A stretch of DNA of 64,000 bases from Vandiemenella viatica (lineage: Eukaryota; Arthropoda; Insecta; Orthoptera; Morabidae): positions 238,459,539-238,523,538 of the forward strand of contig JARYHS010013630.1 of assembly GCA_031002005.1 (NCBI GenBank). Direction: 5' to 3'. Both the position numbers and the translations under genes were made by a program. The stretch's first letter is position 1, and the number at the start of each line of letters is the position of its first letter. Of this stretch, positions 44,010 to 56,802 are shown piece by piece. Under the pieces are notes generated by a model that worked only from the letters and a program-made list of their open reading frames with translations, did no database searches and was not told where the DNA came from.

Positions 44010-45072
44010 GATACTTATATGACGTTTGTTGATTTAGAAAAAGTTTTTTTTAATGTTAGGTGGGAAAAAGTTTCAAAGAAGTCAGGTCTAAAATATCGAG
44101 ATAGAAGAATATAAACTATATAAGAATCAAGTGGTTATAATAAAAGTAGAGAACCATGAGAGACATCCATCAGTTAAAAAGAGTGTGAGAGAAGGTGGTA
44201 GTCTACCCCATTAATATTCAACTTGTATGTAAAAGTAGCATTAAGAAAGTGAAAGAAAAATTTTCATGTGGCATAAGTGTCAGAGAGAAAAAAACAGTAT
44301 GCTACAATTTGCTGATAACATTATCTTGTTAGCAGAGCAGGCTGAGGATATTGAGAAGTTACTGAATGCCATGAACAAAATACTGAAGCAAGATTTTGGA
44401 CTGAATATAAATCAAAGCAAGACAAAAGTAATGAAATATAGCAAAAATGATACCAATACTAGTAGATTAAATATAAAAATAGGATAGTTAATTCTGTTAC
44501 TTGGGAATCAAAATTACAAGCGATGGCCGAAGCAGCAATGATGTTATAAGCAGAATAGCACTAGCAAAAAGAGTCTTCATGAAAAAACCTTTTAGTTTCA
44601 AATATTGATCTAGGAATTAGAAAGAACTTTTTAAAACTCTATGTGTGGAGCACAGCACTTTATGGTAGTGAAACATGGACTTTAGGAATACCGGAAAGTA
44701 AGAAAATTGAAGCATTTGAAATGTGATGCTACAGAAGAATGCTGAAAATAAAGCGGACTGCCAAAGTAAGTAACAAATGAACGATTTTTTTAAATGATCG
44801 GTGAGGAAAGAAGTTTGTGGAAGAAGCTTACAGAAAGAAGAGACAGGCTGCTAGGTCATATTTTGAGACATGCTGGATTGGTTAATTTGTTAGTGGAGGG
44901 AACAGTTGAAGGTAAGAACTGTAGAGGAAGACAGAGATATATGAAGCATATAATTGAGGACGTTGGTTGTAGGATATATGTAGAGACGAAGGGATTAGCA
45001 CAAGATAGGAAGGAATGGAGGATTTCAACAAACCAGTCGAAAGACTGATGACAGCAAAAAAAAAAAAAATCT
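44010..45072 (+). pseudogene. LINE RT C-terminal half with poly-A tail
   Basis: Plus-strand pieces: FVDLEKVFFNVRWEKV, then GGSLP and FNLYVK, LQFADNIILLAEQAED (FADD box altered to FADN), NINQSKTKVM, GSETWTLG, EAFEM and CYRRMLKIK, GEERSLWKK, RLLGHILRHAGLVNL and NQSKD. Many stops and frameshifts. It ends at an A-run (45058-45072). It is the same family as 27789-28250. Confidence 0.82.
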
Positions 45073-45838
45073 GTCTTGTAGCTAAGTACATTGCTGGAAG
45101 AAGAATTTGTTCGCTTTTTACTCAATAAATGTATGCGGAAGATATGTCGTCTGTCCACCAGAGAATTCTAACCAAATCTCTATTAATTTTTTGAACCTTT
45201 CGTAGGATCTGTATCAAAATGCCACAAATGTCGTGGTACTTTTTTGTACATTCTCGACACTAATAATCAAAGGATGGTGACAAACGTTACAATTCTTCAA
45301 AATTAGAGCTATGAATCACAATCTGGAATTAAATTTTCTAATTGCCGGTCCTATGTTCTGACACCGTTTGTTGTTGTTTGGTGCTTACGGTATCTTTTTA
45401 TTCATAACACACTGAAATTTAATTTAAGTTGCCATTTAGCGGACGATGTTACCATGTTGAAATGACGTTGAATTTTTAAATAATCATCAGAATCCTTAAT
45501 TTCTCTGTGCACAACTGATCCATCAGAAAACAATCTTAAACGGCTGCTAACATTTTCTCCAAAATCGTTACAAATGTCTGGAATGGAAATGGTCCAATTA
45601 AGCCGCGTACTCACTAACGGACCCGGAACCTGTAACTGTAACCGTTGCACGTTACTGTTACCATGAACTATAGTGAGTTCGTGGCTCGCGAGCCTGCCGG
45701 GAGCGGAACGCGTTGCATTCCCAGCGAGCCGAAGACTGTCGGTTTTTGCTGCGAATCAAAGGGCGCTCGCAGTGCGCTCGTGGACGTCGAGAGTAAAGGT
45801 TGTTGCACGCTGCGAACCTACCAGTATCCTCCAGCGTC

Positions 45839-46498
45839 ATGAGTGAATGGACAGAAGATAACTGTCTTCAGCTGATAGCAGCCTATCACGAAAGCAGTGT
45901 CCTATGGAATCCCATGTATTGGCAGCCTTAATTTTGCAAGGCTAAATAAACCTTTAAATAAATAAAATTATTTCAATTATTATTATTGATCATTAATAAA
46001 CAAAACAAAATTATTTGTAGGTGGAGGACCTCAATGGTAACACAAAAACACAGTGTCGCTGCACTACGTGAACCATTCAATAAAAAGCTAAAACCAGATC
46101 CAAAATTACAAATCCTGAAAGAAGCTTTCGGAATACTGAAAAATGCAGCAGATAAACCGAAAAAGGGTACGGAGCTCCGGTCTTTCTTTGATTTTATACA
46201 AGAAAAATTTAAAAACTATACCAAGGAAATAAAAAATGCAATTCAACATGAAATATTTCAGATAATTATGCGTTCTCATCAAGGACATTATAACTCCATA
46301 CAAAATTATGGTTATTACTCCACTACACAAGCTCCACACCCTTCAGCTTCTTCCTCCACTATAAATCCAGATGTAGCTTGCTCTTCCACTTCTTCACCAA
46401 AACAAAACCAACAAACTCCTCTACACAACCCGCCATACTCCCCGTACAGCAACAATAGCGAATATTCATCAGATATGAGTTTAGAAAATTATGTATGA
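45839..46498 (+). pseudogene. MADF-type Harbinger companion protein, internally deleted
   Basis: ATG at 45839 starts MSEWTEDNCLQLIAAYH and LWNPMYWQP, the first helix of a MADF/SANT-like domain, then stops at about 45931. After an acceptor-like TTATTTGTAG at about 46020, a long frame reads ALREPFNKKLKPDP, ILKEAFGILKNAADKP, ELRSFFDFIQEKFKNY and IKNAIQHEIFQII, typical of the C-terminal helix. A Ser/Thr/Pro/Asn-rich tail follows, ending at the stop at 46496-46498. The middle of the MADF domain is missing. Confidence 0.65.
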
Positions 46499-46593
46499 AT
46501 TTTTTTAAATAAATTACATTATTATTATTTTTATTATTGAATAAAGGATTACCTTCATTTATTCTTCCAGAGCTCCTATCGGCACTTGGCACA

Positions 46594-47593
46594 NNNNNNN
46601 NNNNNNNNNNNNNNNNNNNNNNNNNNNNNNNNNNNNNNNNNNNNNNNNNNNNNNNNNNNNNNNNNNNNNNNNNNNNNNNNNNNNNNNNNNNNNNNNNNNN
46701 NNNNNNNNNNNNNNNNNNNNNNNNNNNNNNNNNNNNNNNNNNNNNNNNNNNNNNNNNNNNNNNNNNNNNNNNNNNNNNNNNNNNNNNNNNNNNNNNNNNN
46801 NNNNNNNNNNNNNNNNNNNNNNNNNNNNNNNNNNNNNNNNNNNNNNNNNNNNNNNNNNNNNNNNNNNNNNNNNNNNNNNNNNNNNNNNNNNNNNNNNNNN
46901 NNNNNNNNNNNNNNNNNNNNNNNNNNNNNNNNNNNNNNNNNNNNNNNNNNNNNNNNNNNNNNNNNNNNNNNNNNNNNNNNNNNNNNNNNNNNNNNNNNNN
47001 NNNNNNNNNNNNNNNNNNNNNNNNNNNNNNNNNNNNNNNNNNNNNNNNNNNNNNNNNNNNNNNNNNNNNNNNNNNNNNNNNNNNNNNNNNNNNNNNNNNN
47101 NNNNNNNNNNNNNNNNNNNNNNNNNNNNNNNNNNNNNNNNNNNNNNNNNNNNNNNNNNNNNNNNNNNNNNNNNNNNNNNNNNNNNNNNNNNNNNNNNNNN
47201 NNNNNNNNNNNNNNNNNNNNNNNNNNNNNNNNNNNNNNNNNNNNNNNNNNNNNNNNNNNNNNNNNNNNNNNNNNNNNNNNNNNNNNNNNNNNNNNNNNNN
47301 NNNNNNNNNNNNNNNNNNNNNNNNNNNNNNNNNNNNNNNNNNNNNNNNNNNNNNNNNNNNNNNNNNNNNNNNNNNNNNNNNNNNNNNNNNNNNNNNNNNN
47401 NNNNNNNNNNNNNNNNNNNNNNNNNNNNNNNNNNNNNNNNNNNNNNNNNNNNNNNNNNNNNNNNNNNNNNNNNNNNNNNNNNNNNNNNNNNNNNNNNNNN
47501 NNNNNNNNNNNNNNNNNNNNNNNNNNNNNNNNNNNNNNNNNNNNNNNNNNNNNNNNNNNNNNNNNNNNNNNNNNNNNNNNNNNNNNNNNNNNN
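46594..47593. other. Assembly gap, exactly 1,000 N
   Basis: A placeholder of arbitrary length. Sequence on the left ends in GGCACA and on the right begins CACAACA, so a short overlap is possible. Frames crossing it are artefacts. Confidence 0.98.
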
Positions 47594-47805
47594 CACAACA
47601 TATCAACATCTCTGTGATATTTGTTGATGTGCGAATAAAATGTTTACATTGGAATTGTATAGCAAAAGGAAAGTGTTTCCATAACAGAAAAAATATCCGA
47701 AAAGCTACTTATTGAATAAAAAAAAGTTTATTGACATCTCTGTTGATATCTGCTGCTGCAACCTAGGGACTTGGCACTGAACTTTCTCATATGCGCTACC
47801 ACTTT

Positions 47806-49640
47806 AAGCACCAAATTCCGAAAAATTCTTTCTTAATTTATGATTTTACCTAACTGGAGACCTTAATCTTTAAAAATATATGATATTTATCGATTTCGGC
47901 TAGGTATCGAAGAAGATAAATGGCTTGTAATTAAAAAAAAAGACACGCTGTAGAAATAATATTGATACTTTTGCCCTTTAAGGGTCGAATTCAAAAATTT
48001 CTTTTATAAAATATGGTGTGACCAAGGCAGCCACTTAGGTCTTTAAAATGATACCTCATTTATCGATTTCGGTTAGTTATCAAGCGAGGTAAAAAAAAAA
48101 AAAAAAGTTCTAGAAACGATGATACTTTTGCCCCTTAAGGGTTGAATTTGGAGAAATTTTTTCTTAAAATATGATGTGTGTAAAGAGGATAATTTAATAT
48201 TTAAAACGATACCTCATTTATTAATTTCTGTTAGGTATCAAGGGAAATAAATAGCTCGTGACAGAAAAATGGGTTGTAGAAATATTAATACTTTTTCCCT
48301 CTAAGGTTAGAATTTTGAGAAATTTCTTTCTTAAAATGTGGTGTAATGGAACCTAAGTCCTTCAGAAGACCTCAATCTTTAAAATGAAACCTCGTTTACC
48401 AATTTTGTTTAATTATCAAGGTAGACTCGAGACATAAAAAACGCATTTTAGAAATACTGATATTTATACATTTAAAGAGTTAAATTCAGAAAAATTCATT
48501 TCTAAAAATGTAATGTTACCACAGCGGAAACCTTAATTTTTAGAATGATACCACATTTATCTATTTCGGTTAGATATTAATGGAGATAAATGGCTTGTGA
48601 CACAAAAATACGTTGTCATTAAGGATTAAATTTTTCTCATTAAGGATTAAATTTTTTTTAAAAAATCTTTATTAATATATGATGTCACCAAAGCTGAGTC
48701 ATTACTCTTCATACTCCTACTTTATTTATCGATTTTGGTTAGATATCCAGGGAGATAAATTGCTCGAAACACAAAAAAATGCATTTTAGAAAAATTGACA
48801 ATTTTTCCCCTTTAAGGGTCGAATTACGAAAAATTCCTTTCTTAAAATGTACTGTTACTACGGCGGAGACCTTAGTCTTTAATATGATACCTCATTTATC
48901 TATATCGGTTAGATATCAAGGGAGATCAATAGCTCGTGACACAAAAATGGGTTGTAGAACCATTTATACGTTTTCCATTTAAGGGTTGAATTCCAAAAAA
49001 CTTCTTTCTTAAAATATGATGTCACCAAAGCTGAGACATTACTCCTCACAATCATACTTGATTTTTCTTTTTTGGTTAGATATCCAGGGAGATAAATGGC
49101 TCGAGGAACAAAAAACGCATTTTAGAAAAATTGACATTTTTCCCCTTTAAGAATCGAATTAAGAATAATTCCTTTCTTAAAATATAACGTTACCACGACG
49201 GAAACCTTAGTCTTTAATATGATACCTCATTTATCTGTTTCAGTTAGATATGAAGTAAGATAAAAGGCTCGTAGCACAAAAACGCATTGCAAAAATATTG
49301 ATACTTTTGCCCTTGGGTCGAATTCCGAAAACATTTTGTCTTAGTACATGGCGCCACTAAAACGGAGATCTTAATCTTTAAAATGATACTTCATTAAACG
49401 ATTTCAGATAGGTATCCAGGAAGATAAATGACTCATAACACAGAAAACAAAATTTTAGACATAATTAAATTTTTGCCATTTAAGGGTCGAATTCCAAAAA
49501 CTTTCTTACTTAAAATATAATGTGACAAAAGTGGAGACTATAAGCTTTAAAATGACACCTCATTCATTGATTTCGGTTAAGTATGAACGAAGATACAGGC
49601 TTGTGACAAAAAAATACCTTATAGAAATAATATATATGAT
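47806..49640. repeat. Diverged satellite array, about 167-bp monomer, 11 units
   Basis: A landmark (ATACCTCATTTATCGATTTCGG and variants) recurs near 47876, 48050, 48210, 48378, 48543, 48712, 48880, 49045, 49215, 49380 and 49550, a mean spacing of 167 bp. The monomer also contains GGGAGATAAATGGCTCGTGA, TTTTGCCCTTTAAGGGTCGA and TTCTTTCTTAAAATATGRTG in fixed order. Units differ markedly by point changes, so the array is old. No coding capacity. Confidence 0.9.
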
Positions 49641-49649
49641 TATGTCATC

Positions 49650-50401
49650 GGCAAACAATCTAATCTCTTTGGTGCTAACTTCAGTTAAAAAGGAATTTTG
49701 ATTTTATAAGATCAGTTGGTTTTATTTCGTTCATTAATCTGGCATTCATTGGCGGTAAGAGCGTCGTGAACACACACGGAAAAGTGGCATGTGTAATCAC
49801 TAATCAGCAATAGATTGACAAATTTTGGGCATGTATCTCAAAAATGAGGTTTACCTCTCAATTTGCGGTAATGGTAATGGTAATTTTGATTTGTTTGAGA
49901 GATAATAACAGTAAATTCAAGTGCATTTTTATATTATGTTTATCATATTTTTCTTTGTATGTTTCAGTCTTTGTACACTGTTATTATTTTATCCATAGCT
50001 ATTTGTGTTTAGATTTAAGCATGATTGGTTCTCGCTAAGGTTCTGCTTCAAGCTACATGCAAATCCTTTGTAAGAAAATGGCCGGAACGATTCCAATTAG
50101 CTTTGCGTGATTTTTCCTGCAGAATAATAATTTGATTTTATAGTCACCAACGAAAGAGATAGGGTGAAAACCAAATCTTCAAATGTTGTTAAATTTAGAT
50201 GTTTGTATCAGATCATTAAATAAGAGGATAAGGCAATAAGTCGTAAAAATAATATAAATATTGAAGTTACAAGTATAATTGTGTTAAAATTATTGTGTTG
50301 GACGATAATTTTAAAATTAACTGGGTGGCATATGTAACAGAATGACGAAATGGGTCATTCCGTACCTTTTTATATTTAATATATTAAAAGAATAATGAAA
50401 C
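49650..50401. other. No recognised feature
   Basis: AT-rich DNA after the satellite. The small open frame at 49844-50038 is hydrophobic but of no known family. Confidence 0.35.
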
Positions 50402-50730
50402 GGATAATCAAAGAGGCCTGTTAACATCTTCCGGACGTCCCAAACAGCCCGTCGCCGAGAAGTCGCGTCAGGTAGGCACCAGCGACAGCCAGGGACAATG
50501 GATTCCTAACGGATCTGAACAGGCGTGTAATCCCTTAGCTCCGGGAAAATGCCCCACCGGGGTGAACGTACGCACGACCTCCTGTCCCCGAGCGGACGCT
50601 CCGGAGGTCGTATTTGGTGAATATGTCCGAGTTCGCACTCTACCAGCAAGGCTTCTCAGGGCCAATGGTGAAGCTTATCCGATCCTACCTGCTCGACCGC
50701 ACCTTTCACTTCAAGGTGGACGGTACGAAG

Positions 50731-53700
50731 TAGAGATGGGTCACAAATAACTAAAAGGCTACAAATAACCGTTATTTTAAAAACGCCGTTAAGCAAGTAG
50801 CGGTCAAAACGATAACTGGAGTTATTCAAATAACTGTCAGCATTTCCCTCTCTGACAGCGCTGTAACTGTTCGTCGACCACCTGCTACGAGTGCATCAGT
50901 CACCCCTTATTGCTTCTCTCACCGTTATTAATTGCAATAGATACCACTAGATGACACTACCATCGCAAAATAATAGTTATTAACTAAGATAGCGACAACT
51001 AGAGGACACCACATATGTAAACCGCTTTTTACTACCTTTGACCTTTATTAACCGCGATAGCGACCAACAGATGTCGCTACTACTGACGACGTCAAATACT
51101 ACTTAGCAGATATTATTTGCGATGGGGTCCAAAATTTAATGTATTTCTACAACTTAGTGACCATTAAATCGATTTTCAGCATCCATCCTTCCATCGTAAA
51201 CGACTTGATTATGCTTTTTGTTACAGCTATTTACCCGTGTGGTAGCGTCTTTGCCCGTTGAAGGCGTTATTAACTTCGATAGCGATCACTAGAGGACACT
51301 ACCTGTGTAAACCGCTTTTTACTACCTTTGACCGTTATTAACTGCGTAGCAACCAACAGATGTCGCTACTACTGACAACGTTAAATACTACTTTGCAGGT
51401 GTTATTTGCGATAGGGTTCAAAATTTATCATCTCTCTACAACTTAGTGACCATTAAACCGGTTTTCAGCATCCATCCTTCCATCGTAAACCACTTTATTA
51501 AGCTTTTTGTTACTGCTGTTTAACCGTGTTATAGCGTCTTTGCCAGTTGAAGGCGTTATTAACTTTTATAGCGATCACTAGAGGACACCACCTATGTAAA
51601 CCGCTTTTTATTACCTTTCACCGTTATTAACTGCAATAGCGGCCATCAGATGGAGAAACCATCGAAAAGCGCTAGTTTGAAAGTGCAATGTAACATATAC
51701 CTTTGTCTTGTTTAAAATTAATCCTGTTCCTAACTCCTATATACCAAGCCAAGACTTCCTCTGATGGTTAAATAAGTTAAAATAATTCAAGGTATCAGTT
51801 ACTGTTTCGCAGGTTGTAATGCTTTAATATTTGTCAAATAAAACTTCTAGAAGATGCCAAAAGCCTTTAAAATTTCAATTAAATTCACTCACAATGTATT
51901 AGTTTACATTCAGACTAGGTATGAATAGACAATACGATGAGTTTTCATGTTTGGTTGAAAGTGATGACATTATTAATAAATCATGTTTCCACCACAAAGA
52001 TATATTACTGTTAACTTGTGTTTGTAGCATGCTGATAGAAGTGGCTATAACAGAACTATCTGTAAAATAATTTTTCCTTGTGAACATCTCCTTTAAAAAA
52101 ATTACATAATGTTAGACTATTGGAAAATTGCACAAAGCATCAGTCTTGGGATCATTAGTTACTTTTTATCAATTTTCTCTTGCTAGTGTCTCTGTGTAGC
52201 ACATAAGGTCTAAAATTTTCCTTTGGACAGATAAATATTTCTTCTGAATAGTAGAGGTCTTAAAGATAACTTTCCACAATCAAAAATCAAAACCTAATTA
52301 GATTTAAATGTGTTCCAGATTTGTGGTGCAAGGTAAGGTATACTGAATGAATGACTGAAGTACTATCTACTTATACACAATTTATGAATTGCTGGCAAAT
52401 GGAGCATTTGATAAATTTCATTCTGAACTTGTAGAGGGAGGCAGAAGGTTAATATTTATTTATTTCAGTAAGGCTACACAAACTAAATAACTAATAGTAT
52501 TTAAGAGGTTCTACTGAAGTTTATGATATACTACACTGAAATAATAAAGGCTGTTTGTTAAAATAAGTATAAAGAAATGATATAACATGAAAAACTGCAG
52601 TACTGAAGTGAAAATGGACAAATATTATTCAAGTTAGAGTTTGGCTACAAAAAAAAAAAAAGTTTATACTGCTACAGAAAACTAGCTCAGGTGATACATA
52701 AACTAAAACATATTGATGTAGGTGCCACATTTGTATGCTCCATCCATAATATGCACAAGAAGCAGTATTGTGAAAGTATAACATTCTTAAGGTCACTATG
52801 TTGGAAACACATGTCACAATCTAATTTCCACGCTTCAAATTAAGAGAAAAACTGCCCACACACATATATAACAAATTTATTATTCTGAAAGTGAAACTGC
52901 AACTGATTGATGAGGAAAGGGTGCGATAACACAGTATACAAATTGATTAAATAAACCTTCTGGAATCAGTTATTCAAGTTCAGGTAAAACTTTATGGTGG
53001 ATGGAAAGCATATTCACTCTATGAGGAAAATATGCGACAAACATCATTACATTTTCTTCCAGGTAGAAATAAATGTTTACACAAAAATTCATCCCACATT
53101 GTTTGATTTCCGATCGGTTCATTTACAGATTCTTAAGGAATAGATAACATTACGATATTTGTTTCACTATTCCCACAAGTCAATTAGTTTCAAACAGCAA
53201 ATCATATTTACATTTCAAATTACTTTTATGTACGTCTGAACAACATATTTAAATTGCAGCTGGTCTGTTATTGGGACATATTTACAATATATGTAAAATA
53301 TACTATACCTATAACTAAAGCCACACAAAACTTAATGCGAATTAATGGCCAGACTGAAAAAATTGTTTACTTTCAGTAAAGTTAATCTTCTGTTCTTTAC
53401 GAATACGCAACGCGTAATGCTGTATTTGTTGCATATATTCATAAAAACTACTACCACAAATTCATTAGTTTCAAACAGAAAAATATATTAACACGTAATC
53501 AAAACTGCCCACATCGGATTTTTTTTATATATATCGTACGTCCCTAATACTTCATTTGCTCCTGTTTGATCACGTTATACACAAACCGCTAAAGCTGGTC
53601 GTGTTAAAATTCTATATTAATTTACCAAGGCATCACTGCCACTTATTAAACAAATACATAAACACAAGTCGAAGGCGTATATAATGTCTCTGACAGTTAC

Positions 53701-54030
53701 TACGGAAGCCGCTTATTTGAAAGCCGCTATTGGTGACGTATCGTTAAACGCTAAATAACGCTAATAAGCGGCTTTTCGTGACGTCAGGGCTATTTCGCTA
53801 TTATTTGTGGGCGTGTCCGCTATTTACGTCACATCCGGTTATTTGACATTTCCGGCTCTTTCAACAAGAGAAGAGCGTTTCTGAGCAGAGATATTAGTAG
53901 CGTCTCCACAGATATTACTTCGGAACAAAATAACTATACGTTATTTCTAGCGGTTAAAAAAGGCGGTTAGAAAAAAGAAGCAATAACTGAATAACGTATT
54001 ACTGGGAAAAAGCTGTTTTGCCCATCTCTA
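50731..54030. mobile_element. hAT element (3.3 kb) with perfect 8-bp TSD
   Basis: GTACGAAG flanks at 50723-50730 and 54031-54038. Termini are TAGAGATGGG and CCCATCTCTA. Subterminal DNA on the right repeats AACGCTA/GCGGTTA/CGCTATTT words, and the left end has AAATAACCGTTATT-type words. A 290-bp tandem repeat lies near the left end. No transposase frame is seen in the AT-rich interior, so it is non-autonomous. Confidence 0.9.
50981..51655. repeat. Tandem repeat, about 290-bp unit, 2.3 copies, inside the hAT
   Basis: AGCGACAACTAGAGGACACC at 50991, AGCGATCACTAGAGGACACT at 51281 and again at 51570 (steps 290 and 289). The same order of ATGTAAACCGCTTTTTA, CAACAGATGTCGCTACTACT, CAACTTAGTGACCATTAAA and CATCCATCCTTCCATCGTAA occurs in each full unit. 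Confidence 0.88.
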
Positions 54031-54936
54031 GTACGAAGTCAGACAGCAGAAATATCCTCGCAGGAGTCCCCCAGGGCTCAGTGTTTGGCCCTGTTCTGTA
54101 CACCCTGTACACGGCCGACGTGCCCACGGCAGACCGTGTACAGACTGCCACATACGCGGACGACACGGCCTGCGTTACTTGCAGTAGAAGCAAGGCCGTG
54201 GCGGCCGCACGACTACAGAGCATTCTCCAGCAGACAGAAGCCTGGGCTAGGCAGTGGCGAATTGAAGTCAACCCTACCAAGACCCAAGCAATCATATTCA
54301 CAAGGAAGTATGGCCCACGCAACGGCGGCCAACCGGCCCCATTGCTAAGACTTCATGGATCAGACATACCCTGGAGTACATCACTGAAATACCTCGGAAT
54401 AATGCTTGATTCCAAGCTAACCTGGCGCGCCCACATCAACGATGTCCGCAGAAAAGCCAGCGCGAGACTAAATGAAATCTACCCGATACTGAATCGTAAC
54501 AGCACACTGTCGCCGTCCCTGGGAGTGCGCATCTACCTCACCTTGGTTAGGCCTCTACTGGAGTACGCCAGACCAGTGTGGGGATACGCCACCCCCAGAC
54601 ACCTACAACGACTACAGGCAATACAAAACAGGGCACTTAAACGTGCCCTCCATCTGCCCTTCCGCTTTCCAACAGCGGCCCTGCATGAGGCTACCGGCCT
54701 CATGCCAATAAAGGATCGTTTCAGAATGCTGGCAACAGCATTCTATCGGAAAGCGGAAACCAGCTCAAACCCGATGATAAATGTACTCGGCCGATACGAA
54801 TTCTCCCTGGCCGACACAGGAGACCATTGGACTTGACGATATAGGTCAACACCACCCCAACAAATGACGACACGACAAATGCCTACAACCCCGACAAATC
54901 AACAATTAAGATAAGCCCAACCTAATAACCAGCGGC

Positions 54937-55835
54937 GGAAATGTCGAAAGACAAATCCTCCAGCATCAACTGTCTTTTATGTTTCAGGAAAGACGGAGAA
55001 TGGCTGATCTGCTGTCGAGTTCGCACGAATCTCCAAAAGACAATGTTGTCCAATCGTCATAGCTGGAAGGAGGGGCCAAATAGCAGAGCCAATCAACGGC
55101 GCATTATTCTCTGCGTAATGTTAATTTCCTGTGAATTTTTGCTTATGTGGATTACGAGCAGTCGAGAGGGGTTTTTGCTGCGGACGCGGGAGAGGTACTT
55201 ATCACCCAGCCGGGAGAGAGGAAGCAGTGCGTGCATGTTCCAAAGATTGGAAGATTGTTCTGCCTTGGCTTCGAATCCTAGGGTTCGAAAGAAGCGTACT
55301 GTGGCAACTATTCAGTACGTTGCTTGAAGGACGTGGTGCCCTGCCTCTATAGCTAATGTGCTATAACTTTTCGCCGTCGACGGACGCCCATCGCCATCAC
55401 GGTAATAATCCTACGAACAGTGTGGTACCTACATTCAGTCATTGGGTACAACCCAGTAATGACCTATGAATGATTATGAGTTCTCGCCTCCAGCAAAATA
55501 TTGAGCTAATTGGGACGGATTTTCCTATAGCAATACTTGGTTGATAATTTAAATTATCCTGGCGATCGGCATTTGAAATCTAACGTTGTTTCATGTTAGT
55601 ATTATGTTTGATTTATGGTTTCTGATTGTTATGAAGGGAACTTTCATTTAGAACCAAGTGTGAAGCTTTCTTGATTGCTTATTAATGTTGTGAATTTGTT
55701 TCATGATCAATGGTTAATGTAGTAGTGCTTAAATGTTGTTGTTAGATGATTTATGTTGGCATTTGGAAGACGAGGCTTTGCTTGATTTTTTTTTTTATAT
55801 AATTGAATGTGTTAATGTTAGAGTTAAATAAGCCT
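54937..55835. other. No recognised feature
   Basis: The open frame 54941-55327 (128 codons) is Arg/Ser-rich with no family resemblance that I can name. The remainder is AT-rich. Confidence 0.35.
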
Positions 55836-56802
55836 CACCTGTACGCCAGTATGAGTATCCAATAAATTAGCAGCCTAGGGTTTTCTTTGAATGAAAAAAA
55901 GGAAGTAAAAATGTTTTCACCCTTCTCCCACCCATCACCCACTACAGCAGTCACAGGCAGGAGAATCCTGAAGACCCTCATTTGTAAAGCATGGCGTTGC
56001 ATTTGGCGTGGCCTGTCCTTAGGCGATTTAGTTTGACCCACTGGTCTCTATTTAGATGGAATCCTGGAAGTCCAGTTGTGGAATCTTTAATATCGGGATG
56101 CTTCGCAGATGCAGAGTTCCAGCTTTGTCGCCATTTTTCCTTAACATCGATGTCAAATACGTCTTGCCATACTGGGTTTCTGGATTTAAGACGAGTGTAG
56201 GGTAGGTCACTTAGTATCTCGTGGATTGGGAGATCCTGTGGATGGTCAGGATGGTGTAGTTTTATCGATACACGTGTCCTTGCTTCTGGGCGTCTTACCT
56301 CTGGGGGTGGTATGTTGCTGATCAAATGTAACCAGGGTACTGGGGTGGATTTTAGTGTGCCAGTTATTCTCATACACTCGTTCACATGTACGTCGATTTT
56401 TCTAGTGTGAGCACTACGTTGCCACACTGGAGTACAGTACTCAGCAACAGGGTAAACCATGGTGAGAGCGGCAGTTCGTAATAAGTCCGCAGCAGCTCCC
56501 CACGAAGTACCATCTAGCTTCTTCATGATGTTGTTCCGTGTTTTAAGTTTCTGATGTATATTTTCCAGGTGTTTTTTGAATTTTAAAGAACAGTCTAAGC
56601 TGATGCCAAGATATTTAGGATAGAAATTATGTTTGACTCTCTGCTGGCAGAAGTTCACTTTGAGCTGCTGATGTGCTATTCTATTGCTCAAATTAAATGC
56701 GCATACTTATGTTTTCATCGGGTTCGGACAAAGTCTCCACTTCATATAGTACGCATTCAAGGTTTCTAAGTCCTTTGAGAGAGTGCTTTCACCTTCCTCT
56801 AA

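Larger units (their letters stand above)
45604..47770 (+). mobile_element. Deleted Harbinger-type element H5 (ends not defined)
   Basis: Inferred from a MADF companion gene remnant at 45839-46498 and a possible opposite-strand transposase exon end next to the gap (donor-like AAG|GTAATC near 46548-46556 on the minus strand). GC-rich DNA 45604-45838 upstream of the MADF start resembles Harbinger subterminal DNA. TIRs and TSD were not established. Confidence 0.4.
50602..54836 (+). pseudogene. Jockey-like reverse transcriptase, C-terminal half, interrupted by hAT
   Basis: The first part reads MSEFALYQQGFSGPMVKL and LDRTFHFKVDGTK. Without the hAT and one TSD, the frame continues as SDSRNILAGVPQGS, FGPVLYTLYTADVP and the YADDTACVT active-site box. 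It goes on with VNPTKTQAIIFTRK, LKYLGIMLDSKLTW, LVRPLLEYARPVWG and RLQAIQNRALK, ending at a stop at 54834-54836. From 54031 on the frame is unbroken, so the hAT inserted into a fairly recent, already deleted copy. Confidence 0.85.
50402..54936 (+). mobile_element. Internally deleted Jockey-like LINE, split by a hAT element
   Basis: A GC-rich 5' segment (about 50402-50600) that could be a LINE leader is joined directly to RT coding sequence from about 50602, so most of ORF1, the endonuclease and the RT fingers are missing. Coding runs to 50730, then continues at 54031 after the hAT insertion. The tail to about 54936 is CA-rich 3' UTR. The exact ends were not determined. Confidence 0.65.

Noticed and set aside
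46359..47715. Several open frames of 340-416 codons on both strands
   Set aside because: Again created by the second N gap, with no real sequence behind them.
47806..49640. CRISPR-like array
   Set aside because: The units are 167 bp and diverge along their whole length. There are no short identical repeats with unique spacers, and the DNA is eukaryotic.
54941..55327. 128-codon frame as a real gene
   Set aside because: Located after the LINE tail, Arg/Ser-rich, without conserved motifs, and overlapped by another open frame.
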